A stretch of 64,000 nt of DNA from assembly GCF_000023865.1 (NCBI RefSeq), contig NC_013159.1, positions 62,001 through 126,000 on the forward strand, in the 5' to 3' direction. Positions 1 through 8,705 of the stretch are shown in pieces. Source of the DNA: Saccharomonospora viridis DSM 43017 (GTDB lineage: Bacteria; Actinomycetota; Actinomycetes; Mycobacteriales; Pseudonocardiaceae). Within the stretch, counting starts at the first letter, position 1, and the number at the start of each line of letters is the position of its first letter. The notes below the pieces were generated by a model that saw only the letters and a list, made by a program, of their open reading frames with translations, ran no database searches and was not told the DNA's origin. The translations under genes were made by a program, and so were the position numbers.

Positions 1-30
1 CTCTTTGTCCAGAAGGCGAACGGGTGGTCC

Positions 31-678
31 ATGAACCTATTCGAGTACGTGGCCGATCGATGGGAGCGGCTGTCACTTCAGGCGTTCCTGCACGTCAGTG
101 AGGTCGTACAGTCCACGATCATCGCGGCGGTGCTCGGTGTGGGAATCGGTATCGCGGTGTATCGCAGCCCCGTCGGCTCAGCGGTGGCGACCGCGTTGGC
201 CAGCACCGTCTTGACCATTCCGTCGTTCGCGTTACTCGGATTACTGATCCCCGTCGTGGGATTGGGAGCGACGCCCACGGTGATCGCGTTGGTTTTGTAT
301 GCGTTGTTGCCGATCACCCGGAACACCATCGTGGGACTGGCGAGTGTGGACCCGGCCGTGACCGATGCGGCCAAAGGCATCGGCATGAGTCGTCTCGGCG
401 TGCTCACCAGAGTGGAGCTGCGGCTGGCGTGGCCCGCCATCCTCGCGGGGATGCGGGTGGCCACACAGATGTTGATGGGCATCGCGGTGATCGCCGCCTA
501 CGCCAAGGGGCCCGGTCTCGGCAGCGAGGTGTTCTCGGGCCTGACCAGAGCGGGGAGTGCCAACGCGACCAATCAGGCGCTGGCGGGGACGCTCGGTGTC
601 GTCATCCTCGCCTTGTTGTTGGAGGGCGTGTACTTCCTGATCGCTCGCCTCACCGTTTCAAGGGGGATTCGTGGCTGA
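31..678 (+). CDS. OpuC-type osmoprotectant ABC transporter permease (first permease)
   Basis: Integral-membrane subunit of a binding-protein-dependent importer for glycine betaine, choline or carnitine-like osmolytes. The 215-residue length matches OpuCB-type permeases. Hydrophobic segments are visible at about 27-46, 56-78, 83-95 and 188-208. The EAA loop that contacts the ATPase lies at about 112-134 and contains GIGMSRLGVLTRVEL. The frame is open to the left window edge, but homologues of this type begin with a similar M-N-x-F/W-x-Y-V stretch, so ATG 31 is preferred. The nearest AGAAGG is 14 nt upstream, which is far for a ribosome site. It overlaps the ATPase gene by 8 bp and begins a four-gene set. 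Confidence 0.88.
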   Translation: MNLFEYVADRWERLSLQAFLHVSEVVQSTIIAAVLGVGIGIAVYRSPVGSAVATALASTVLTIPSFALLGLLIPVVGLGATPTVIALVLYALLPITRNTIVGLASVDPAVTDAAKGIGMSRLGVLTRVELRLAWPAILAGMRVATQMLMGIAVIAAYAKGPGLGSEVFSGLTRAGSANATNQALAGTLGVVILALLLEGVYFLIARLTVSRGIRG

Positions 679-1831
679 CAAACCCAGTGGCGTCGAGATC
701 CAATTGGAGAACGTCACCAAACGCTATCCGGGAAGTTCCGAACCCGCTGTCGCCGACGTCAGCATGACGATCCCGGCCGGCAAGATCGTGATCCTGGTGG
801 GCCCGTCCGGGTGCGGCAAGACCACCACCATGCGCATGATCAACCGACTGATCGAGCCGTCTTCGGGCCGCATCACGATCGGAGGCGAGGACGTACAGGC
901 GTTCAACGCCGACGAGCTCCGTCGCAACATCGGTTATGCCATCCAGCAGGCGGGACTGTTCCCGCACTTCACGGTCGAGCAGAACATCGGCGTGGTGCCG
1001 GGGCTGTTGAAGTGGAGCCGCAAGCGCATCCGGGAGCGGGTCGAGGAGCTGATGGACCTCGTCGGACTCGACCCGGCCGAATTCCGGGACCGCTACCCGC
1101 GGCAGCTGTCCGGAGGGCAGCAGCAGCGGGTCGGGGTGGCGAGGGCACTCGCCGCCGACCCACCGGTGCTGCTCATGGACGAACCGTTCGGCGCCGTCGA
1201 CCCCATCACCCGCGGCCACCTTCAGGACGAGCTGCTCCGGCTCCAGGAGTCGCTGCGTAAGACGATCGTGTTCGTCACCCACGACTTCGACGAGGCCGTG
1301 AAGCTCGGCGACAGGATCGCCGTGCTCGGCGACAAGTCGTCGATCCAGCAGTACGACACCCCCGAGGCGATCCTGGCCCACCCCGCCAACGACATGGTGG
1401 CGGGGTTCGTCGGCGCGGGCGCCTCGCTGAAGCAGCTGACGTTGCTGCGGGTCCGCGACGTCAGCTACAGCGACACCACGCTCACCGCGACGATCGGCAC
1501 CTCACCCGCCGAGCTGCACAAACGCCTGACCGAGCAGGGGCGCACGTACGCGCTCGTCCTCGACGACCGCCGCAGGCCGAAGCGCTGGGTGCACGTCCGT
1601 GACCTGCCCGCGGCGTCCTCACTCACCACGGTGGGCAGGCCCGTCGGCGACTCGGTGAGCACGCAGTCCACGCTCCAGGACGCGTTGGAGGCCATCCTCG
1701 CCGAAGGCGGGAACGCCGTGGTCACCGGTTCGCGTGGGGAATACGTCGGCACCGTCGACATCACCACCGTCACCGACACCATCCAGCAACTGCGCACCGG
1801 ACACGTCGACTCGGAAAGTGGGCAGTCATGA
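671..1831 (+). CDS. OpuC-type osmoprotectant ABC transporter ATP-binding protein
   Basis: Cytoplasmic ATPase that powers the osmolyte importer. Walker A GPSGCGKT is at 44-51, the signature LSGGQQQRV at about 147-155 and Walker B LLMDEP at about 167-172. The 386 residues include a C-terminal extension with a CBS-type module at about 318-370, as in OpuCA/ProV proteins, where CBS domains sense ionic strength or c-di-AMP. The GTG start at 671 has AGGGGG just upstream and overlaps the previous stop by 8 bp. It ends in an ATGA overlap with the second permease, so translational coupling is likely. Substrate class is inferred from family and gene order. Confidence 0.9.
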   Translation: MADKPSGVEIQLENVTKRYPGSSEPAVADVSMTIPAGKIVILVGPSGCGKTTTMRMINRLIEPSSGRITIGGEDVQAFNADELRRNIGYAIQQAGLFPHFTVEQNIGVVPGLLKWSRKRIRERVEELMDLVGLDPAEFRDRYPRQLSGGQQQRVGVARALAADPPVLLMDEPFGAVDPITRGHLQDELLRLQESLRKTIVFVTHDFDEAVKLGDRIAVLGDKSSIQQYDTPEAILAHPANDMVAGFVGAGASLKQLTLLRVRDVSYSDTTLTATIGTSPAELHKRLTEQGRTYALVLDDRRRPKRWVHVRDLPAASSLTTVGRPVGDSVSTQSTLQDALEAILAEGGNAVVTGSRGEYVGTVDITTVTDTIQQLRTGHVDSESGQS

Positions 1832-2604
1832 CGTCCACGGAGCTGTCGGGATTCACCACGAAATCGGGTTCGAAGCGTGCCGAGCGCGTTCGCATGCTGG
1901 CGCAACCCACGGTGGTGCTTCTCCTCGTCGCCGCCGTGGTCATCTGGGCCCTGGCCCGGGACAACGACATCATCGAGGCCGAATCGCTGAACGCGAGCAC
2001 CCTGTTGTCGAAGACCTGGGAACACCTGGTGATCACGGCCGTGGTCACGGTGCTCGTCATCGGAGTCGCGGTACCGCTGGGGGTGATCCTCACCCGGCCC
2101 TGGGCCCGACCGGCGGCACCGGTGTTCCTGGGGATCGCCAACATCGGACAGGCCGCCCCCTCGCTCGGGGTGTTGGTGTTGTTCTTCCTGTGGACGGAGA
2201 TGGAAGGACTGTGGGCCGCCGCCTTACCCATCGCCTTCTACTCACTGCTGCCGGTACTGCGGAACACCATCACCGGTATCGACTCGGTGGACCCCGCGCT
2301 GGTGGATGCCGGGCGGGGCATCGGGATGTCGGCGTTGGGCGTGTTGTTCCGCATCGAGCTGCCGCTGGCCGTACCCATGATCCTCGCGGGATTGCGTACG
2401 TCGCTGGTGCTCGCCGTGGGGACCGCGACGTTGGCGTTCTTCGTCAACGGCGGTGGACTCGGCGAGTTGATCGACGCCGGGTACAAGCTGAACCGCACAT
2501 CGGTACTGGTGGTCGGCGCGGTGCTGGCCGTGGGGGTGGCGCTGTTGGTGGATTGGCTCGGCGCGCTGCTGGAGAGGTACCTGGGACCGAGGGGGCTGTC
2601 ATGA
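1828..2604 (+). CDS. OpuC-type osmoprotectant ABC transporter permease (second permease)
   Basis: Second membrane subunit of the same importer, 258 residues. It has an N-terminal cytoplasmic stretch, a first membrane helix at about 29-43, further helices, and the EAA loop GIGMSALGVLFRIELPLAVP near 170-190, closely parallel to that of the first permease. OpuC systems characteristically carry two such permeases that form a heterodimer. Its ATG shares the ATGA of the ATPase stop, and its own stop shares ATGA with the lipoprotein start at 2601, so the operon is fully overlapping. Confidence 0.9.
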   Translation: MTSTELSGFTTKSGSKRAERVRMLAQPTVVLLLVAAVVIWALARDNDIIEAESLNASTLLSKTWEHLVITAVVTVLVIGVAVPLGVILTRPWARPAAPVFLGIANIGQAAPSLGVLVLFFLWTEMEGLWAAALPIAFYSLLPVLRNTITGIDSVDPALVDAGRGIGMSALGVLFRIELPLAVPMILAGLRTSLVLAVGTATLAFFVNGGGLGELIDAGYKLNRTSVLVVGAVLAVGVALLVDWLGALLERYLGPRGLS

Positions 2605-3608
2605 GGCACGGCGCGAAGCGGAGCCGAAGGTGGGCCGGACGGCGTGGCGTGCGTGGTGCGTGTGCTCTGTTGGCCGCTCTGTCGTTGTTGGTGAGCGCAT
2701 GTGGACTCAACGTCAACGCCGCCTTGCCGTTCGATGTGGAGTCGGGGTCGATCCGGAAGGTGCCGCAGTTGGAGGGCGTGGAGATCACGGTGGGGTCCAA
2801 GGACTTCACCGAGAACGTGCTGCTCGCCTACATCGCGCAGATCGCCCTGAAGGCCGCCGGCGCCGAGCCCATCGACTTCACCAACATCTCCGGTTCGAAC
2901 AGTGCCCGGTACGCGTTGGAGAAAGGTCAGATCGACCTGATGTGGGAGTACACGGGCACGGGGTGGTTGTCCCATCTGGGCAACGACCAACCCATACCGT
3001 CCGAAGAGGAGCAGTACGAGGCGGTACGAAAGGCCGACCTGGAGCAGAACGGGATCGTCTGGCTGCCGTACTCGGAGGTCAACAACACCTACGGGTTCGC
3101 CACCACCGAGGCCTTCGCCGAGAAGCACGACCTGCACACGCTGAGCGACCTGACGGACTTCCTCAAGGAGAATCCGCAGGAGGCGGTGTTCTGCGTCGAC
3201 ACGGAGTTCGCCAACCGGCCCGACGGGATGCCCGGGGTGCAGGAGACGTACGGCTTCCCGACCACCACGACGAAGACGTTCGGTCTGGGCGCGATCTACG
3301 CCGCTGTGGCGAACAACACTTGCAACGTCGGTGAGGTGTTCATCACCGACGGTCGGATCGCAGGGTTGAACCTCCGCGTGATGGAGGACGACAAGCGGTT
3401 CTTCCCGCAGTACAACGCCGCCATCACCATGCGTCAGGACTTCTACGAGCGGTATCCCCTGATCGCCGAGGTGCTGGTGCCGGTCGCGGAGGCGTTGACC
3501 ATCGACACGATGATCGAGTTGAACAAGCAGGTGGACGTCGACGGCAGGGACGCGGCCAGGGTCGCGCGGGACTGGATGGCCGAACAGGGCTTCATCAAGG
3601 CCGACTGA
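2601..3608 (+). CDS. OpuC-type osmoprotectant ABC transporter substrate-binding lipoprotein
   Basis: Extracytoplasmic osmolyte-binding protein of 335 residues. An Arg-rich n-region, a hydrophobic core and the lipobox LVSAC with Cys34 mark it as a lipoprotein. The mature part starts with GVEITVGSKDFTEN, characteristic of the OpuAC/OpuCC (type 2 betaine-binding) family, and continues with aromatic residues such as DLMWEYTGTGW that resemble the betaine cage. The open frame extends far upstream, but ATG 2601 is chosen because it is directly followed by a signal peptide and overlaps the permease stop (ATGA). It closes the four-gene operon. Confidence 0.93.
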   Translation: MRHGAKRSRRWAGRRGVRGACALLAALSLLVSACGLNVNAALPFDVESGSIRKVPQLEGVEITVGSKDFTENVLLAYIAQIALKAAGAEPIDFTNISGSNSARYALEKGQIDLMWEYTGTGWLSHLGNDQPIPSEEEQYEAVRKADLEQNGIVWLPYSEVNNTYGFATTEAFAEKHDLHTLSDLTDFLKENPQEAVFCVDTEFANRPDGMPGVQETYGFPTTTTKTFGLGAIYAAVANNTCNVGEVFITDGRIAGLNLRVMEDDKRFFPQYNAAITMRQDFYERYPLIAEVLVPVAEALTIDTMIELNKQVDVDGRDAARVARDWMAEQGFIKAD

Positions 3609-3619
3609 ATCCGCCGGCG

Positions 3620-3700
3620 ACGTAGCCGTGTCCGCAGGTTACGTAGTCGTGTCCGCAGTTCGTGCGGCCGTGTCCGCAGGTTATGTAGCCGTGTCGGCGG
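3620..3700. repeat. Degenerate tandem repeat, about 21-bp unit, four copies
   Basis: Four consecutive copies of a unit like ACGTAGCCGTGTCCGCAGGTT occupy 3620-3640, 3641-3660, 3661-3682 and 3683-3700 (last one partial), with lengths of 21, 20, 22 and 18. It fills the gap between the converging OpuC lipoprotein gene and the DUF6474-like gene. No function is evident. It is a minisatellite-like tract and a likely site of length variation between strains. Confidence 0.75.
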
Positions 3701-3701
3701 C

Positions 3702-4199
3702 CTACGCCGTCGCACCGGGGGCGTGCACCCCCAAGCGGCGAAGCAACTCGGTCTCGATGGCGTCCAGCTCGCCGCTGACGGCTCGGTGCGCGGCCTTCCT
3801 CCGCGGCGTGGGCATCCGTTCGGCCGCCCGCACCGAGGCGCTGAGCTGTTCCAGGGTCGAGCGGCTGCGGGTGACGAAGCCGAGGTCGTCCTCCGTCGCC
3901 CGAGGCGAGTCGGCCAGTCGGGACAGCCCTTCGGCCGCGCCCGCGATACGGGCGAGCAGCGCACCACCGCGGCCCTGGTACTCGGGCAGTTGTGCGACGT
4001 CGACGCCCATGCGCCGGGCCTGCTGCCGGTCGTAGACCTCCCTGATCGCGCCTGCCGCACGGATCACCAGGGGGGCGAGTGCACCGGCCGCGGCGGGCAC
4101 GATCACCTTCGCCACCCGTACCGCGTTCTTCGCGCGTTTCGGCGTCCACCCGGTGTCGTTGTCGGTTTCACTGTGCGTTCGCTCCGCCCTGCGGCCCAT
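3702..4199 (-). CDS. DUF6474-like family protein
   Basis: Conserved actinobacterial protein of 165 residues with unknown role. The sequence has a basic N-terminal region, an Ala/Val-rich hydrophobic stretch at about 30-52 that may be a membrane helix, then the conserved-looking DRQQARRMGV and LPEYQGRGGALLARI, and a helical, Arg/Glu-rich C-terminus. The pattern resembles DUF6474 of Pseudonocardiaceae from memory. ATG 4199 is preferred over upstream starts because GAAGGGA lies about 9 nt before it. Overlapping leftward frames at 3595-4149 and 3443-4060 are taken as shadows. Confidence 0.75.
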   Translation of the reverse strand: MGRRAERTHSETDNDTGWTPKRAKNAVRVAKVIVPAAAGALAPLVIRAAGAIREVYDRQQARRMGVDVAQLPEYQGRGGALLARIAGAAEGLSRLADSPRATEDDLGFVTRSRSTLEQLSASVRAAERMPTPRRKAAHRAVSGELDAIETELLRRLGVHAPGATA

Positions 4200-4352
4200 C
4201 GCACTGGTTCCCTTCGTCGTGCACGTCCTCGCAACGGCGCTGTGACCGCGCTCACTGTGCCCGGTCCTCTGGTCGGTGCCCGGTCGGCTCACTCGTGAAC
4301 TTACTGTTCGCCTCCGTCGTGGGCACGTCGGCTCCGAGTCGGGGGCCTCTCA

Positions 4353-4358
4353 TACAGT
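4353..4358 (+). promoter_or_regulatory. Candidate -10 element TACAGT, leaderless gene
   Basis: TACAGT lies exactly 7 nt before ATG 4366 of the TM0106-type nuclease gene, and there is no ribosome-binding site between them. This spacing is that of leaderless actinobacterial transcripts. It supports ATG 4366 over the in-frame GTG 4357, which would lie inside the hexamer. Confidence 0.5.
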
Positions 4359-4365
4359 GAGTGGC

Positions 4366-6003
4366 ATGGCTGGCGAGGTGTTACTGGACGCGGGGGTCGT
4401 CACGCGGTGTCGCCGCCGCGTACACCTCGACCACGATCCCACCATGCGTGGCGCCCAGTTGGCGCCCCCTGATCCGGCTGCTGAGCAGCGTATCGCCGAT
4501 GCCAGGGAGCACAGGGCGCGGATCGCGGAATGGCTGCGGGCCGAGACGCCCGGTAGTTGGGCGGTCATTCCGGGGGAGTTACCCGCGGCGGAACGGGAGC
4601 GGTTGACGCGGGCGGCCCTGGACGACGGGGTCGCCTACATCTGGAACGGCCTGCTGCCGGTCGACGTCGACGGGGGCAGGCGCGGTGGTGTGCAACTGCT
4701 CGTGCGGGCCTCGGACGGCTACGTACCGGTGTTGGTGGTGCGGCATCGCATCACCGATCCCGGCGAGGGCGCGTGGACGACGGTGCTGCCGCAGGTCGAT
4801 CCCGATCGCGCGGCCGTGGACACCCGCCGCAAGGTGCGTTCACATCCACGGGACCAGCTGCGGTTGGCGCACGCGCGACGGTTGTTGGAGGCGGCCGGGT
4901 ACGCCGAGTCCGACAGGACGATCGGCGGGGTCGTCGGCCTGGACGCCGACGTCGTCGTCTGGCACGACCTCAGCGCGTCGACGTGGCCGGGCGGACGGAA
5001 TGCGCTACAGGAGTACGACGAGAGGTTCGCCGACCGTCTCGCCGTGGCGCGGGCCGCGGCGAGACGGGGGGAGGCGTTGGCGAAGCCGTCGCGCATCCTG
5101 GAGTGCAAGCGTTGTCCTTGGTGGCCGGTGTGCGAGTCGGAGCTGGTCCGGGATCGTGACGTCAGCCTGGTCGTCCGGGGTGAGGACGCCGTCGAACTCC
5201 GCAACGTCGGAATGTCCACAGTGGATAAGCTGGCCGCGCTCGACCCCGAGGGGGAGTCCCCGATCCAGTGGACCGGCACCACGTTCGCCGACGCCGTCGC
5301 CCTCGCGCGGGCGTGGTTGGCCGATCTCACCGTGGTGCGCAGGGTCGAGACCGTGCGGGTGCCGCGCGCCGACGTCGAAGTGGACATCGACATGGAGAGC
5401 TTCGGCGACCTGGGCGCTTATCTGTGGGGTTGTCTGCTCAGCGGGGCCGACATCGGCATCGAGCCCGGATACCGGGCGTTCGTGACGTGGGACCCGCTGC
5501 CCACCGACGACGAGGCGCGTTCGTTCGCGCGGTTTTGGACGTGGCTGTCGGAGGTGCGCGCCAAGACGGAGGCCGCGGGACTGACGTTTCGGGCCTATTG
5601 CTACAACGCGCTCGCCGAGAATCGGTGGTTGTACGCGTCGGCGGAGCGGTTCGCCGGGATGGACGGCATTCCCACTCGGCAGCAGGTGCGGCGCTTCGTG
5701 GAGTCGGACGAGTGGGTGGACCTCTTCCGTAGTGTGTCCGACCAGTTCCTGTGTTCGCGGGGCAAGGGCTTGAAGGTGGTGGCGCCCGTCGCCGGATTCT
5801 CCTGGCGGGACCCGGAGGCCAGCGGTGAGGCATCGATGCGGTGGTACCGCGACGCGGTGGGCATGGACGGCGGCGCGCCCGACCTGGCGCAGCGCGAGAG
5901 GCTGCTGCGTTACAACGAGGACGACGTGCGGGCCACGTACGCGCTTCGGGCGTGGATGAGTGACGAGGCCATGCACGCCGTCCCGTTCATGGGTGAGTTG
6001 TAG
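4366..6003 (+). CDS. TM0106 family RecB-like putative nuclease (RNase H-like / exonuclease fusion)
   Basis: Predicted DNA-processing enzyme of 545 residues. The N-terminal half resembles the Cas4/RecB-type (PD-(D/E)XK) nuclease fold and ends in a cysteine cluster, CKRCPWWPVC, at about 247-256, which may bind zinc or an Fe-S cluster. The C-terminal half is a YprB-like 3'-5' exonuclease (RNase H fold): the DxE of DIDMES near 341-346 is the first acidic motif and YNEDDVRAT near 516-524 the last. The family is widespread in actinobacteria as a single gene, and no CRISPR genes are nearby. Substrate is unknown. The gene converges on the SDR gene with 9 bp between stops. Confidence 0.85.
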   Translation: MAGEVLLDAGVVTRCRRRVHLDHDPTMRGAQLAPPDPAAEQRIADAREHRARIAEWLRAETPGSWAVIPGELPAAERERLTRAALDDGVAYIWNGLLPVDVDGGRRGGVQLLVRASDGYVPVLVVRHRITDPGEGAWTTVLPQVDPDRAAVDTRRKVRSHPRDQLRLAHARRLLEAAGYAESDRTIGGVVGLDADVVVWHDLSASTWPGGRNALQEYDERFADRLAVARAAARRGEALAKPSRILECKRCPWWPVCESELVRDRDVSLVVRGEDAVELRNVGMSTVDKLAALDPEGESPIQWTGTTFADAVALARAWLADLTVVRRVETVRVPRADVEVDIDMESFGDLGAYLWGCLLSGADIGIEPGYRAFVTWDPLPTDDEARSFARFWTWLSEVRAKTEAAGLTFRAYCYNALAENRWLYASAERFAGMDGIPTRQQVRRFVESDEWVDLFRSVSDQFLCSRGKGLKVVAPVAGFSWRDPEASGEASMRWYRDAVGMDGGAPDLAQRERLLRYNEDDVRATYALRAWMSDEAMHAVPFMGEL

Positions 6004-6012
6004 CGGGTCGGC

Positions 6013-6771
6013 TCAGCGCGGTGCCATGCGCAGGGCGCCGTCGAGACGGATGACTTCGCCGTTGAGGTAGTCGTGTTCGACGATGTTCAGGGCCAGCCGG
6101 GCGTATTCGTCGGGACGGCCGAGGCGCTTGGGGAAGGGGACGGACGCGGCGAGTCCCTGGCGGAATTCCTCGGTGATGCCGGCCATCATGGGTGTCTCGA
6201 CGATGCCGGGCGCGATGGTCATGACCCGGATGCCGTGTGAGGCGAGGTCGCGTGCGGCGGGGATGGTCATGCCGGCGACACCGCTTTTGGAGGCGGAGTA
6301 GGCGATCTGTCCGATCTGGCCTTCGAACGCGGCGACGGACGCGGTGTTGATGATGACGCCCCGCTGGTCGTCGTCGAGCGGCTCGGTGGCGGCGATGGCC
6401 TGTGCTGCCAGGGTCATGACGTTGAAGGTGCCGACCAGGTTGACCTCGATGACCTTGCGGAAGAGGTCGAGGTCGTGCGGCCCCTTCTTGGACAGGATGC
6501 GGGACGGCGGGGCGATGCCCGCGCAGTTGACGACGATGCGCAGGGGCGAGCCGGAGTCGGTGGCGGTGTCGACGGCGCGTTGAACCTGGTCGGCGTCGGT
6601 GACGTCGGCCGTCACGAAGGTGACGCCGTCGCTCGGCTCGGCCTTGGCGATGGAGGCTTCGAGATCGACCGCGAACACCCGGGCTCCCTTCGCGGCGAGT
6701 GCCTTCGCGGTCGCGGCGCCGAGTCCGGACGCGCCACCGGTGACGATGGCCGCGGTGCCTTGGATCTGCAT
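6013..6771 (-). CDS. SDR family NAD(P)-dependent oxidoreductase, HSD10-like 3-hydroxyacyl-CoA dehydrogenase type
   Basis: Short-chain dehydrogenase of 252 residues. The cofactor-binding TGGASGLG is at 11-18, the NAG-type motif NCAG at 82-85, catalytic Ser145, Tyr158 and Lys162 (YSASK), and the post-catalytic PG motif follows in APGIVETPM. An Asp at the end of the second strand (VDLE, about 35-38) suggests preference for NAD+. Closest known relatives by pattern are HSD17B10-like 3-hydroxyacyl-CoA or 2-methyl-3-hydroxybutyryl-CoA dehydrogenases of fatty-acid and isoleucine degradation. AAAGGA precedes the ATG. The gene stands alone and diverges from the ggt-like gene. Confidence 0.85.
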   Translation of the reverse strand: MQIQGTAAIVTGGASGLGAATAKALAAKGARVFAVDLEASIAKAEPSDGVTFVTADVTDADQVQRAVDTATDSGSPLRIVVNCAGIAPPSRILSKKGPHDLDLFRKVIEVNLVGTFNVMTLAAQAIAATEPLDDDQRGVIINTASVAAFEGQIGQIAYSASKSGVAGMTIPAARDLASHGIRVMTIAPGIVETPMMAGITEEFRQGLAASVPFPKRLGRPDEYARLALNIVEHDYLNGEVIRLDGALRMAPR

Positions 6772-6886
6772 GTTCGGGTCCTTTCCGGTCGTTCGTGGTT
6801 CTTCTCGGGTAGTCGGCGATCGTTCGCCTTAGGTTAACGGCCGTTCGCGTCGGAGGGGTGATGTGCGCATCGCGACTTTCTGTTAG

Positions 6887-6916
6887 TTGTGCGAACGAAG
6901 CGATCACCCTTATGGT
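6887..6916 (+). promoter_or_regulatory. Candidate promoter of the gamma-glutamyltransferase gene (leaderless)
   Basis: TTGTGC at 6887-6892 and TATGGT at 6911-6916 are separated by 18 bp. The -10-like hexamer is 7 nt before GTG 6924. This favours GTG 6924 as the start and makes the ATG at 6912 part of the promoter. Confidence 0.55.
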
Positions 6917-6923
6917 CGAAAAC

Positions 6924-8696
6924 GTGTTCACGTCTAGACCGGAACTCGCCGGTACCCACGGCATGGTCGCCACGACCCACTGGCTCGCCTCGGCGACGGG
7001 GATGGCGGTGCTGGAGGACGGTGGGAACGCCTTCGACGCGGCCGTGGCGGCCGGATTCGTGCTGCAAGTGGCGGAACCGCACCTCAACGGCCCGGCCGGT
7101 CAGGTGCCCGCGATCTTCGCGACCGCTCAGGAGCGCAAGCCCCGCGTGTTGTGTGGACAGGGTGTATCGCCCGCGGCGGCCACGCCCGCGCACTTCCGCG
7201 ATCTCGGTCTGGACCTCATCCCCGGCAGCGGCCTGCTCGCCGCCACGGTGCCCGGCGCCTGGGACGCGTGGTTGCTGTTGCTGCGTGACTACGGCACCAA
7301 AAGCCTGCGTGACGTCCTGAAATACGCCATCTCGTACGCGTGGCAGGGCGTTCCGGTGGTCCGCCGGATCACCGAGACCATCGACGCGGTCGCCGAACTG
7401 TTCACCAACCATTGGCCCAGCTCGGCCGAACTGTGGTTGCCCGGGGGCGAAGCCCCAACCCCCGGATCGCTGCACCGCAACCGCACGCTCGCCCGCACGT
7501 GGCAACGCCTGCTCGGACAGGCCGAGGTGCACGCGAGCCGCGAGGCGCAGATCGACGCGGCCCGGCGCGCCTGGTCACACGGGTTCGTGGCGGAGGCCAT
7601 CGACGAGTTCAGCCGGAAGGCGTTCCGTGACGATTCCGGTCGTGACCACGCGGGTCTGCTCACCGGCGACGACCTGGCGTCCTGGGAGGCGACGTACGAG
7701 GACGCGGTGATCACCGATTTCGGTGAGTGGAGCCTCGTCAAATGTGGCGCGTGGACACAGGGACCCGTCCTGGCCCAGCAACTGCGTCTACTGGAGGGCT
7801 TCCGGGACCAGTTGCGCTACGTCGACGGTCGTCCTGACGCGCGCACCGTGCACCTGGCCACCGAATGCGCGAAGCTGGCGTTCGCCGACCGGGAGGCGTG
7901 GTACGGCGACACCGACGTGGACCTCGGCATGCTGCTGTCGTGGGAGTACGCCGAGCAGCGGCGTGCGCTCGTGGGTGAGGAGGCCAGTGCGGAGCTGCGT
8001 CCCGGTGGTCCGAACCCGAGACTGCCCGCCGTGCTCGAGCGTACGCTCGGCGGTCAGGGTGGAACGGGCGCGCTCGGCGAGCCCACCGTGGACGCCGTGG
8101 GACGGACCCGGGGCGACACCGTGCACATCGACGTGGTCGACGCCGAAGGCAACATGATCTCGGCGACGCCCTCCGGCGGGTGGCTCCAGTCGTCACCGAC
8201 GATTCCCGAACTGGGCTTCTGTCTCGACTCGCGCGCGCAGATGTTCTGGCTGGAGGAGGGCCTGCCCAATTCGCTGGCGCCCCGCAAACGGCCTCGTATC
8301 ACCCTCTCGCCGTCGATGGCCCTGCGCGACGGCGAACCGACCCTCGCGTTCGGCACGCCGGGCGGGGACCAGCAGGATCAGTGGCAACTGTGCTTCTGGT
8401 TGGCCCACACCGTGGGTGGGTTGAATCTGCAGGAGGCGATCGACGCGCCCGCGTGGCACACGACGGCGTTTCCGAGTTCGTTCTATCCGCGTGCGTGGCA
8501 GCCGAAGGAGCTGGTGGTGGAGTCACGGCTGGGTGAGGACACGATCCGTGAACTCTCCGAACGCGGCCATGACGTCGTGGACGCCGGGCCGTGGGCGTTG
8601 GGCAGGTTGTCCGCCGTCTCCCGTGACCATGCCACGGGGATTCTGAAGGCGGCGGCGAACCCGCGCGGGATGCAGGGGTACGCGGTCGGCCGCTGA
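6924..8696 (+). CDS. Gamma-glutamyltransferase family protein (Ntn hydrolase)
   Basis: About 590 residues, resembling gamma-glutamyltranspeptidases and cephalosporin acylases that mature by autocleavage. The N-terminal region holds the family pattern MVATTHWLAS...GGNAFDAAVA and EPHLNGP. The processing site is seen at GDTVHIDVVD, where the Thr at about residue 399 is the expected nucleophile and new N-terminus of the small subunit. PSGGWLQSS and TPGGDQQDQ resemble glutamate-binding loops. No signal peptide is seen, so it is probably cytoplasmic, unlike classical secreted GGT. The start is chosen from homologue-like VFTSRPEL and the TATGGT hexamer 7 nt upstream; ATG 6912 and GTG 6858 are alternatives. 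Confidence 0.82.
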   Translation: MFTSRPELAGTHGMVATTHWLASATGMAVLEDGGNAFDAAVAAGFVLQVAEPHLNGPAGQVPAIFATAQERKPRVLCGQGVSPAAATPAHFRDLGLDLIPGSGLLAATVPGAWDAWLLLLRDYGTKSLRDVLKYAISYAWQGVPVVRRITETIDAVAELFTNHWPSSAELWLPGGEAPTPGSLHRNRTLARTWQRLLGQAEVHASREAQIDAARRAWSHGFVAEAIDEFSRKAFRDDSGRDHAGLLTGDDLASWEATYEDAVITDFGEWSLVKCGAWTQGPVLAQQLRLLEGFRDQLRYVDGRPDARTVHLATECAKLAFADREAWYGDTDVDLGMLLSWEYAEQRRALVGEEASAELRPGGPNPRLPAVLERTLGGQGGTGALGEPTVDAVGRTRGDTVHIDVVDAEGNMISATPSGGWLQSSPTIPELGFCLDSRAQMFWLEEGLPNSLAPRKRPRITLSPSMALRDGEPTLAFGTPGGDQQDQWQLCFWLAHTVGGLNLQEAIDAPAWHTTAFPSSFYPRAWQPKELVVESRLGEDTIRELSERGHDVVDAGPWALGRLSAVSRDHATGILKAAANPRGMQGYAVGR

Positions 8697-8705
8697 CCGG
8701 CCCGC

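Noticed and set aside
3595-4149. Leftward frame ending in CGHGYV-like repeats
   Set aside because: It overlaps the DUF6474-like gene in another frame. The repeats derive from the intergenic minisatellite and the upstream part has shadow composition.
6829-6837. TTAGGTTAA between the SDR and ggt-like genes as an iron box
   Set aside because: Only the left half of an IdeR/DtxR site is present; the right half does not match.
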